DNA of 56,624 bases, taken from the IMG/VR virus record IMGVR_UViG_3300034062_004863, positions 1 through 56,624 of that record. One strand, 5' to 3'. The notes under the pieces are model-generated. The model ran no database searches. It worked only from the letters and a program-made list of their open reading frames with translations, and was not told the origin of the DNA. The translations under genes were made by a program, and so were the position numbers. Positions 35,462-42,616 of the stretch are shown piece by piece; the stretch's first letter is position 1; each line of letters begins with the position of its first letter. The stretch comes from a virus.

Positions 35462-37016
35462 TCAAATAATTTTTCCCGGAATAGTACTTAACAATCAAGA
35501 CCCTATGATGTTAGGGAGACTTCGTGTTATACCTGAAACTAAAAATTATCAAGATATTATTGCGTCAATTCCAGATTGGAATGAAGAAACTGACCCGTGG
35601 ACATCAAGAGACCCTTTAATTTGTTTATCATTATTACCTTTTTACGTTAGTCAAGTACCTCTTAAAGATGAATATGTTCATATAATTTATTCTAATAAAG
35701 ATTTCCCATTTACTAATCAATTTTATGTTCAAGGGCCTTTTTCATCTCCAATGATAAGTCCATTTGAGAATTATCAAGGGGCTAAAAAATTCTTAGCATC
35801 AGGTGATAGAATTGCTCAAGGTATCTCAATTAAAAACCAAGTAGGTGCTTATAGAAATCAAGGTAGTGTAGGAGTATTTCCTGAACCAGGTGACAATGCG
35901 TTGTTAGGTAGAGGAACTGCTGATGTGGTTGTTAAAGAAAATGAAGTATTAATAAGAGCCGGTAAAACTAAACGATTAGTAAAAGACCAACTACCTTTAG
36001 GTAATGTTAATAGAGCGTTTCTTCAATTATCTAATTTTACACAACAAAAAATAACTAAAGACCCTGAAGGTGTAACAAGATTAGTTGAACAGGTAAAAGT
36101 TGTTAAAAAAATGATTATATGGAACATTGATAATTTAGAAAATCTTCAAGGAGCGTTTAATGGTTCTGTTGGTTTATATAATGTGGTTCCAAGTGTTAGT
36201 GTAAATAGTGCAAATTTTAAATCAGATACTATTACACAGTTGTCCGTTGGAACAAATTATGGGTCACCATTAGAGGAAATTAAATTTAATCAAAAAACAT
36301 TTGATGAAGCATCTAGTATAATTAATAACTTTGTACAAGGTGTGTTTAGTGGTTTTATAAATATATCAGGTTATACTGTTAATAACCCCCAAAATTTTGC
36401 GCCAAACGTAACATTCCCATTAGTCGTTACCCCTTCAAAATTAACATATACAACCGGTAATAAATTTTCACCTAACGACCTTGTTAGTGAAGTTGCGGAA
36501 TATGTTAATTATGTAAGATTTTCTGATAAAATAACATTAGACCCTGCAAGTAAAAAATACAAAGGATGGTTTTTAGTTTGGGAAAACAAATCAGGTAAAC
36601 CAATTCTTGGTCCACAAGCCGATTTAAAAGAAGAAATAGTTATACCAACAGAGTTTATTCCTTCAGATATTACTTATAGTATTATGGGGTCTCAACGTAT
36701 GTATTTCTTATCACAAGATTCCGCAGGGCCTAAAGGAAAAATTAGTTTAAGTCAAACTTTATATGGAATACCTCAAGATAAATTTATTGGAGATGAAAAT
36801 AGTATTCTTAATCAAACATACCCTGTTGTTAGAGGAGATGAATTAATGGCGTTACTTAGAAAAATATTTTCATTTGTTACAGGACACGTTCATCCGGTGG
36901 CCACAATGGCACCTGTTCCGGTCGCAGCGGGTAACGGACAAACAACCGCAGAAATCAATGCAATCCTTGCAGATGCAGAAAATACCATCTTAAATCAAAA
37001 TATTAGAATTAATTGA
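35451..37016 (+). CDS. Baseplate hub/spike protein with OB-fold (gp5-like N-domain)
   Basis: A 521-residue protein. The N-terminus [20 protein letters not shown] and the following [20 protein letters not shown] with EYVHIIYSN match the OB-fold of T4 gp5/VgrG-type hub proteins. The C-terminus contains [12 protein letters not shown], a His-containing segment common in phage hub/spike proteins. No lysozyme domain is seen, unlike T4 gp5. It would form the central hub through which the tube docks. Confidence 0.7.
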   Translation: MVNNQIIFPGIVLNNQDPMMLGRLRVIPETKNYQDIIASIPDWNEETDPWTSRDPLICLSLLPFYVSQVPLKDEYVHIIYSNKDFPFTNQFYVQGPFSSPMISPFENYQGAKKFLASGDRIAQGISIKNQVGAYRNQGSVGVFPEPGDNALLGRGTADVVVKENEVLIRAGKTKRLVKDQLPLGNVNRAFLQLSNFTQQKITKDPEGVTRLVEQVKVVKKMIIWNIDNLENLQGAFNGSVGLYNVVPSVSVNSANFKSDTITQLSVGTNYGSPLEEIKFNQKTFDEASSIINNFVQGVFSGFINISGYTVNNPQNFAPNVTFPLVVTPSKLTYTTGNKFSPNDLVSEVAEYVNYVRFSDKITLDPASKKYKGWFLVWENKSGKPILGPQADLKEEIVIPTEFIPSDITYSIMGSQRMYFLSQDSAGPKGKISLSQTLYGIPQDKFIGDENSILNQTYPVVRGDELMALLRKIFSFVTGHVHPVATMAPVPVAAGNGQTTAEINAILADAENTILNQNIRIN

Positions 37017-37024
37017 TATTTATA
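37017..37024 (+). promoter_or_regulatory. TATTTATA box directly after a stop codon
   Basis: TGATATTTATATG: the box begins on the base after the hub gene's TGA and ends 14 nt before the ATG at 37039. Confidence 0.5.
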
Positions 37025-37038
37025 TGTAAAACATATTC

Positions 37039-38517
37039 ATGTCAATAATTAATTCATATTTCAGCAAGAACAATACCCTTATATCAAATAGCTTTACCAA
37101 TACAGGTAGAAACCCTGTAATGGAACTATTTTATGGTAATGTTGCCACAACTCAATACCCAAATAACTATAGCCGTTTTATTTTTGATTTAGATTTAACT
37201 TTATTAAAACAACTAATTTTTAACGGAACTATAACTACAGGGTGTACAGATAATATGACGCATACTTTAAGAATGACAAATACGTCTACTTTTGATGCCG
37301 AACTATTAAACACACTCACGTCTCAAATGAGAATGAGAGCCACTTCATTTGATTTAATCTTATTTAGAATCCCTTATTTAAATAATAATCCGTCAACACC
37401 TCAACTTTGGGATGAAGGTGTTGGGTATGATTTTGCGGATTTAATTTATCAATATAGTGAATCAGATAAAAACTTTTCAAATAGACCATCAAATTGGTAT
37501 CAAACAACAACTATTGGTGTTTGGCAACAACAGGGAATTTATAATAATAAAAATTTAGGTCCTGTTCCTTTTAGTGGAATTACCATTGTGGATACACAAC
37601 ATTTTGAATTTGGTAACGAAAATATTGCTTTCGATATGACGGCAGAAATTAATGGTGTATTAAATGGTTCAATACCAAATGTATCAGGGTGGGGAATTGC
37701 ATATAAACCTCAAGTTGAAAATCTTACAGGTCTTACCGATAACTATGAAGTTCAATTTTTTACTCGTCATACTCAAACATTCTACGAACCATATCTTGAA
37801 ACAAGTTACAATGATTTAATTGAAGACGATAGAAATCAATTTACTTTAGGTAAAGTTAACAAATTATATTTATACCTATTTGATAATGGTAACCCAATAA
37901 ATTTAGATTACCCCCCAAATGTTGATATATTAGATATGATGGGTGATGTTATTCCGGGATTATCCGGATTAACAACGTGTCAAAGAACTAGAGGTGTTTA
38001 TGAGGTTGTTATCCCACCTCTTATGGGATATCAAACTCCTTGTACATTTTCAGATAGATGGTACAACTTAAGTTATAACAACTTTCCACTTCCACAGGTA
38101 TTAAATGATTTTACATTACAACCATTTAAAAATGCAATTCAAATTGGTGTTGTATCCGCAAACCCATTATTATACGGATTTGATTTTTACGGATTAAAAC
38201 AAGATGAACAAATTGTAAATACGGATACTCGTAAAGTAGGTGTAATTATTAAACAAGCTTATACAACCCAAAATTTATTATTAAACGTGGATGCGTCATA
38301 TAGAATTTATGTTAAAGAGGGGACAACTGAAGTACAAGTTCAAGGGTGGACAAAAATTAATAGAACACCTAACGAATACTATTTTATATTTGATAGTAGA
38401 GACAAAATACCAAATGAATATTTCATTGATATACAAGTAATTAGTAGCGGTGAAATAAACACATATAAACGACAAATTAAATTTCAAGTGGTAAATACAA
38501 AATATTTACAATTATAA
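37039..38517 (+). CDS. Virion structural protein, beta-rich
   Basis: A 492-residue protein, aromatic and Asn/Thr-rich, with no charged helices. Segments such as NYSRFIFDLDLTLLKQL and FAFDMTAEI-type stretches (ENIAFDMTAEINGVLNG) suggest jelly-roll or Ig-like domains. It sits between the hub gene and a small Cys-rich protein, so a baseplate or tail-tip component is likely. No family recognised. Confidence 0.6.
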   Translation: MSIINSYFSKNNTLISNSFTNTGRNPVMELFYGNVATTQYPNNYSRFIFDLDLTLLKQLIFNGTITTGCTDNMTHTLRMTNTSTFDAELLNTLTSQMRMRATSFDLILFRIPYLNNNPSTPQLWDEGVGYDFADLIYQYSESDKNFSNRPSNWYQTTTIGVWQQQGIYNNKNLGPVPFSGITIVDTQHFEFGNENIAFDMTAEINGVLNGSIPNVSGWGIAYKPQVENLTGLTDNYEVQFFTRHTQTFYEPYLETSYNDLIEDDRNQFTLGKVNKLYLYLFDNGNPINLDYPPNVDILDMMGDVIPGLSGLTTCQRTRGVYEVVIPPLMGYQTPCTFSDRWYNLSYNNFPLPQVLNDFTLQPFKNAIQIGVVSANPLLYGFDFYGLKQDEQIVNTDTRKVGVIIKQAYTTQNLLLNVDASYRIYVKEGTTEVQVQGWTKINRTPNEYYFIFDSRDKIPNEYFIDIQVISSGEINTYKRQIKFQVVNTKYLQL

Positions 38518-38519
38518 GA

Positions 38520-38527
38520 TATTTATA
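38520..38527 (+). promoter_or_regulatory. TATTTATA box after a stop codon
   Basis: TAAGATATTTATAAATA: the box starts 2 nt after the stop at 38517 and lies 13 nt before the ATG at 38541. Confidence 0.5.
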
Positions 38528-38540
38528 AATAAAAAAAATT

Positions 38541-38918
38541 ATGGGATATAATGTTAATGTAACCGCAACAACTTGTGAAGGAATATCACAATTAATTATT
38601 TTACCGGGTGATGTAGAATTTGACGAAAGTAAAATTTATCAATTACCTACCGGACAATGTGTATCGTTAACTTCAGGAGATACTGTTGGATTTTACGCAA
38701 ATTCAATGATAATTGCGGGGCCATTTGACACCTGTGACGAATGTGCTGAACCAACTATAGCTAATGATGGTGGTAATGGTGGATTAGTTTGTCAAGATAA
38801 TTGTAGTGGAGGAACATTTACTATTGTCCCACCACACCCTGTTTATACTAATGGACAAAATCAAGCTATCGTACAATTAAACGCAATCACAATTGGTGGT
38901 AATGGATTAAACTCATAA
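38541..38918 (+). CDS. Small Cys-containing virion-type protein
   Basis: 125 residues, beta-rich. It has a cysteine cluster (CDECAEP and CQDNCSGG) around residues 70-95 and a short Gly/Asn hinge. The N-terminal segment MGYNVNVTATTCEGISQL is odd for a cytoplasmic protein but has no signal peptide. Probably a tail accessory. Confidence 0.55.
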   Translation: MGYNVNVTATTCEGISQLIILPGDVEFDESKIYQLPTGQCVSLTSGDTVGFYANSMIIAGPFDTCDECAEPTIANDGGNGGLVCQDNCSGGTFTIVPPHPVYTNGQNQAIVQLNAITIGGNGLNS

Positions 38919-38922
38919 TAAT

Positions 38923-39600
38923 ATGAAAAGAGTAGTTAAATTATCAGAATCTAAATTAACTGAATTAGTTAAACGAATTATGTCTGAACAAGATAGTGAA
39001 AGATATATGTTTTTTAGTAATTTAGAACAAATTCATAGACAAACAGGTTTATTATTAGAATTAAATAAAAACACTGTTGAAGGTATTTTAGATGGTGGAC
39101 ACGATTGGGCTCAAGACCACGTATCAACCGCAAAAGAAAGCCTTGACCAAGTTTTTGATTTTATGATGAATGAAACTAAAAATGAAGACAATATAACTGT
39201 TTTAGAACAAGATTATTCTTCAGACACTGAAAGACCTACAAGTGACAGAGAACGTCAAGTAAAGTCCTTATTTGGTGATAAATATGGACAGTATATTCCT
39301 AACGATGTTATTAGATATATAAGAAAGAGTCCTGCTCAATTCATTAAGAAAATCTATCAAATGTACGGAGACAAGGTTTATGATTATCTTGATAAAGCAA
39401 AAAGTCAAAGTAATGATGAGGTAGTTTCTGAAGGTAAAAAGAAACCCGGTACTAAATTATGTGCTCGTGGTAAAGCGGCTGCTAAATCAAAATTTAAAGT
39501 TTATCCTTCAGCTTATTCAAACGGCTTTGCGGTTCAAGTTTGTAAAGGAACTAAAGCAGGGTTAGACGGTCAAAAGAGGTGTTCATCACCATATTGTTAA
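38923..39600 (+). CDS. Phage protein with C-terminal KVYPSAY-type domain
   Basis: A 225-residue protein with a helical N-terminus (LSESKLTELVKRIMSEQD), an acidic middle and a basic C-terminal module: LCARGKAAAKSKFKVYPSAY then SNGFAVQVCKGTKAG. This small module recurs in structural and regulatory proteins of large T4-like phages; its role is unknown to me. It closes the tail unit before the terminator at 39605. Confidence 0.6.
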   Translation: MKRVVKLSESKLTELVKRIMSEQDSERYMFFSNLEQIHRQTGLLLELNKNTVEGILDGGHDWAQDHVSTAKESLDQVFDFMMNETKNEDNITVLEQDYSSDTERPTSDRERQVKSLFGDKYGQYIPNDVIRYIRKSPAQFIKKIYQMYGDKVYDYLDKAKSQSNDEVVSEGKKKPGTKLCARGKAAAKSKFKVYPSAYSNGFAVQVCKGTKAGLDGQKRCSSPYC

Positions 39601-39604
39601 AAAT

Positions 39605-39634
39605 AAAAAACCCCCATTAATTGGGGGTTTTATT
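39605..39634 (+). terminator. Rho-independent terminator
   Basis: AAAAAACCCCC, loop ATTAATT, GGGGGTTTT and more T. It lies 5 nt past the stop at 39600. Confidence 0.9.
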
Positions 39635-39658
39635 TTATAAATAATATTTCTTATTATT

Positions 39659-39689
39659 TTTGGTTATTTAAAAAATTTGTGTATCTTTG
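39659..39689 (+). promoter_or_regulatory. Bacteroidota-type promoter, TTTG-N19-TATCTTTG
   Basis: TTTG at 39659-39662 and TATCTTTG at 39682-39689 with a 19-nt spacer fit the Bacteroidota primary-sigma consensus TTTG-N19/20-TAnnTTTG. Transcription would begin near 39696, giving a leader of roughly 13 nt to the ATG at 39709. It immediately follows a terminator, so it opens a separate unit. Confidence 0.8.
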
Positions 39690-39708
39690 TCGTGTTAAAA
39701 TTATTAAG

Positions 39709-40152
39709 ATGATAAAATACATAAAACGAAAATTAAAACGTAGAGCAGTTAGAAAAAAATTATTGCAGTTCCAAATAATTTATGATGTTGTTGACGCGGG
39801 TAAGTTAGCAGACATGAACGATTGTATGTTTATTTTTCGTAATACATTAAAACATCCAAGTTCTATCTATGAAATTGCTCCACTATCTTCACATAGAATT
39901 ATCGAAAATAAAAAATTGGGAGTGTTTGTAGTATTAGATGATAAAAAAATAACAATCATTAATCACGTTTGTTATTATAGTAATATTTCCATGACCGATA
40001 GAGATTGGAATAAAATGGTTAGAATGTTCGATAATAGAGTTCAAGAAAATCGTATGAGAAGAATTGAACAAATGAAATCTCAAGTAGAACATTCATTATC
40101 AAAGTTAAAGAATAAAATCTTACTTAAATCAAAAACCCCTACTATCGAGTAA
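39709..40152 (+). CDS. Basic helical protein, function unknown, probably early-expressed
   Basis: 147 residues from ATG 39709 (MIKYIKRKLKRRAVRK), chosen because the longer frame would start inside the promoter. The N-terminus is very basic, as in nucleic-acid or ribosome binders. It shares the MIKYIKRK start with the minus-strand gene at 8655. Transcription from a host-type promoter suggests early or constitutive expression. Ends within the bidirectional terminator. Confidence 0.6.
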   Translation: MIKYIKRKLKRRAVRKKLLQFQIIYDVVDAGKLADMNDCMFIFRNTLKHPSSIYEIAPLSSHRIIENKKLGVFVVLDDKKITIINHVCYYSNISMTDRDWNKMVRMFDNRVQENRMRRIEQMKSQVEHSLSKLKNKILLKSKTPTIE

Positions 40153-40164
40153 GGGGTTTTTTAA
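40132..40164. terminator. Bidirectional terminator between convergent overlapping genes
   Basis: AAAAACCCCTACT / GAGTAAGGGGTTTTTT, loop ATC, one bulged base. The hairpin contains the stop codons of both convergent genes (stops at 40152 and 40142), which overlap by 11 bp. Confidence 0.8.
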
Positions 40165-40843
40165 ATTCTTCTTTTAATACCTTTTTAATTATATTTCTTA
40201 ATGATTCATTTTTTGAAGGGGTTTTTAGTCCATTTGGGACAACATCTTCTATAAGGGTGTCTTTGGTTATCTCAACCCATTCATTAACCGTATTTACATC
40301 GTATGTATCAATGTGGTATGTACCATCCACACCTTTTTCCCACATACCAACAACGGTGTCTCTATTACCTTTTAATGTTTTACTTTTACTCTTATTATTA
40401 AATTCAGATTCAAGGGTATTTACAAATGGGTCTAATTCAGATTTAATCCATTTTCTCAAACCTAATTCAATAGGACCATTGTATTCTCCGGCACTAACGG
40501 TCGTTGTATTTTCATCAATAGGAACAATTTTCTTACCTTTACCAGGAGTTTGATTTAATACCCCACCTTCTTCATCATTCTGCTCCGGATGTTTTTTTAC
40601 GTATTTGGCAATTTTTCTTGATTCTTTCTCTATTTTAGATATTTTAGATTTTGGAGTACTCATCTCACCATCATAACTATCAAACGCTAATTCAGCACTA
40701 TCATATTTTGATGTAGGTACAGTAAATGGTTGTAGTTGCTCTTTATTGAACAATCTAACTCCCGGGCTCAAAGGAACTCTTACTTGTCCCGAGCCACGAT
40801 GACCGGTTGCCTCTTTAATTTGATTTTTGTTATTTTTATTCAT
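40142..40843 (-). CDS. Phage protein of unknown function, possible structural component
   Basis: 233 residues from ATG 40843 (MNKNNKNQIKE); the longer frame to 40927 would run into the divergent plus-strand gene. It has Ser/Pro/Lys-rich N-terminal sequence (HRGSGQVRVPLSPGVRLF), a middle region with VDGTYHIDTYDVNTVNEWV and the C-terminal helix NESLRNIIKKVLKEEFKK. This ending, an amphipathic helix, recurs in core or virion proteins of related large phages. Confidence 0.6.
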   Translation of the reverse strand: MNKNNKNQIKEATGHRGSGQVRVPLSPGVRLFNKEQLQPFTVPTSKYDSAELAFDSYDGEMSTPKSKISKIEKESRKIAKYVKKHPEQNDEEGGVLNQTPGKGKKIVPIDENTTTVSAGEYNGPIELGLRKWIKSELDPFVNTLESEFNNKSKSKTLKGNRDTVVGMWEKGVDGTYHIDTYDVNTVNEWVEITKDTLIEDVVPNGLKTPSKNESLRNIIKKVLKEEFKKPLTR

Positions 40844-40848
40844 ATACT

Positions 40849-40856
40849 TATAAATA
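40849..40856 (-). promoter_or_regulatory. TATTTATA box close to start codon
   Basis: The minus strand reads GTATATTTATAAG, 5 nt before the ATG at 40843. The spacing is too short for a normal leader, so promoter function is uncertain. Confidence 0.25.
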
Positions 40857-40871
40857 TACAAAATTTTAATT

Positions 40872-41102
40872 ATGGAACAACAACAAGAACTATTCGGAAA
40901 ATTATTTAATACAATCCCATTGTACAACGAAGACCATTTAGATGTCCTACTATCAACAATGGATAAAGAACAATCAATCTATATCCTAACACAAGCAGTT
41001 AGTTTTGCATTTCATTCAGGGATATTTTCATTGGGGGAATCTGAAATCATCTCAAAATCAATTAGAACTTTAAATAAAGTTGAAAAAAATGTTGTAGAGT
41101 AA
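40872..41102 (+). CDS. Small helical protein, function unknown
   Basis: 76 residues, helical (YILTQAVSFAFHSGIFSLGE), starting MEQQQELFGKLF. Divergent from the minus-strand gene, with 28 bp between starts. No family recognised. Confidence 0.6.
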   Translation: MEQQQELFGKLFNTIPLYNEDHLDVLLSTMDKEQSIYILTQAVSFAFHSGIFSLGESEIISKSIRTLNKVEKNVVE

Positions 41103-41128
41103 AAAATAATAATTACATTTGTAAAAAA

Positions 41129-41136
41129 TATTTATA
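41129..41136 (+). promoter_or_regulatory. TATTTATA box abutting start codon
   Basis: AAATATTTATATTATG, 2 nt before the ATG at 41139. Same sequence as the other boxes but unusable as a normal promoter unless the message is leaderless. Confidence 0.2.
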
Positions 41137-41138
41137 TT

Positions 41139-41393
41139 ATGAAAAAATTATTAATTATCTTGTTATTATTAGTTAGTGGTTTGTCGTTTTCTCAAGAAAA
41201 GAAAAAAGTTTCAACCAAAAAAATAGACCAAACCGTTACTCAAAAAATGGACTCCTTATCTAAAGTTTATAAAGTAAAAGTTATTGGCTCATATAAAATA
41301 ACCCATAACGATGTTTATGTTGAAGGAATTGTTTATGAAGACAAATCAGGAAATGTCCACGATAAAGAAACTAAAAGAATTAAAATTAATTAA
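41139..41393 (+). CDS. Small exported protein with Bacteroidota-type signal peptide
   Basis: 84 residues. Residues 1-19 (MKKLLIILLLLVSGLSFSQ) form a Sec signal peptide; cleavage after SFSQ or FS-Q is typical of Flavobacteriia. No lipobox Cys, so it is not a lipoprotein. The mature part is basic and about 65 residues, with a KVKVIGSYKITHNDVYVEG core. A periplasmic role in superinfection exclusion, lysis or stress is possible but not shown. Confidence 0.7.
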   Translation: MKKLLIILLLLVSGLSFSQEKKKVSTKKIDQTVTQKMDSLSKVYKVKVIGSYKITHNDVYVEGIVYEDKSGNVHDKETKRIKIN

Positions 41394-41403
41394 AAAAGGG
41401 TGA

Positions 41404-42534
41404 TTAAATACAACCTCCCTCTATTTTAAATCCTGTTGACCCCATTCCAGGACCCCCAATAGGTGCATAAACAAAAAATAAATTATTACCTTTACTAGTA
41501 TCATATACTAATTCATATGGTGTAGTTCTTTTTTCATAAAGTACGAACTCTCTAACACCATTATTATATTGCTCTAATAAATTAACGAATCCTAAAGAAA
41601 CTTCACCAGTACCTGTATTAGCTTGTAATATTGACTTTAATTTTTTCAAATCATTTTTGTTAATTAAATCTAATGAAATATTTTTTAATTTTTCGTTTTT
41701 AAAAATCAATGAAACTAATTCATCTATTGATGAAACATTTTTAGTAATTATTTTACTACCACTAACTGCAGGGGATTTTTGGTTATATATTTTAGTTAAA
41801 CTATCAACCCACGCAGGTATATAATTTATTATATCATCCAAATATAATTCTGTAGATACATATCCGGTGTCTAATGTTATTTGTTTTTGAGTATCAGTAA
41901 CAATTAATCTATCAGGCATTGTTCCCGTATCAAAACTCAATTTACCTTTATCATTTAAGTCATTTTGATATTTTGAAGGTAAAATTGCAATATAATTATT
42001 CGATTTAGAACCTTGAACTCCTTCATAGTCAATGTTAAAGTTACACTTCTCAGTAGATTTTTCTGCGGATAAATTTAAAGTTACATATTGATATTTTGTA
42101 TAGTCAGGGTGTTTAGAACCTTTGGTTTCATCCCACTCAGGACCTTGAGCTCCTAAATTATTAATTTTAATAGATATTTTATCACCTAATTTTGATTTTA
42201 TATATTTTTCAACTTCCGAAGCTCTTAATTTGGATAAATCTCCTGAGTTTAACCCTACACCTTCATTTGGAACTTTCGATTCTGATGAATTAATCACGAT
42301 AGTGTTAAATGAACCTTTACCGGATTTTAAATAATCATTAATTTGTTTTATTGCATTATCAATTTCAGTAGTATTATTTAACTCATATTCACCACTAGGA
42401 AACGAATTTGAAATATTAAATTTTATAGGTTCTGTAATATCTTCTTTAATTAAATAAAGTTTTTTAGTAGCACTTTCATGAAGTCCTAAAATTCTATTTT
42501 TTTCTTCACTTGAAATTTCAAATAAATTTTTCAT
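41404..42534 (-). CDS. OmpA-like-domain phage protein
   Basis: 376 residues from ATG 42534 (MKNLFEISSEEKNRILGLHE), chosen over 42606 because the longer frame runs through the capsid terminator. The opening ISSEEKNRILGLHE motif recurs in large aquatic phages. Residues about 55-155 resemble an OmpA-C peptidoglycan-binding domain: IVINSSES, LSKLRASEVEKYIKSKLG, INNLGAQGPEW, YQYVTLNLS. There is no signal peptide. It may be a virion or baseplate-associated cell-wall-binding protein. The C-terminal 200 residues are unassigned. Confidence 0.6.
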   Translation of the reverse strand: MKNLFEISSEEKNRILGLHESATKKLYLIKEDITEPIKFNISNSFPSGEYELNNTTEIDNAIKQINDYLKSGKGSFNTIVINSSESKVPNEGVGLNSGDLSKLRASEVEKYIKSKLGDKISIKINNLGAQGPEWDETKGSKHPDYTKYQYVTLNLSAEKSTEKCNFNIDYEGVQGSKSNNYIAILPSKYQNDLNDKGKLSFDTGTMPDRLIVTDTQKQITLDTGYVSTELYLDDIINYIPAWVDSLTKIYNQKSPAVSGSKIITKNVSSIDELVSLIFKNEKLKNISLDLINKNDLKKLKSILQANTGTGEVSLGFVNLLEQYNNGVREFVLYEKRTTPYELVYDTSKGNNLFFVYAPIGGPGMGSTGFKIEGGCI

Positions 42535-42548
42535 AATTTTTCTTTTAA

Positions 42549-42556
42549 TATAAATA
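42549..42556 (-). promoter_or_regulatory. TATTTATA box upstream of OmpA-like gene
   Basis: The minus strand reads CTTATATTTATATT, 14 nt before the ATG at 42534 and just downstream of the capsid terminator. Confidence 0.5.
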
Positions 42557-42562
42557 TAAGAT

Positions 42563-42597
42563 AAAAAAAAAGAGGACAAATATTTGTCCTCTTTTTG
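42563..42597 (-). terminator. Terminator of the capsid operon
   Basis: Perfect palindrome AGAGGACAAATATTTGTCCTCT at 42571-42592 with a run of T on the minus strand, 20-25 nt beyond the major capsid stop. Confidence 0.88.
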
Positions 42598-42616
42598 GTA
42601 TATCATAAGATATTGA

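Noticed and set aside
40849-41136. T4-type TATAAATA late box in gene orientation
   Set aside because: Before most virion genes the orientation is TATTTATA; TATAAATA occurs in gene sense only where the two overlap or by AT bias.
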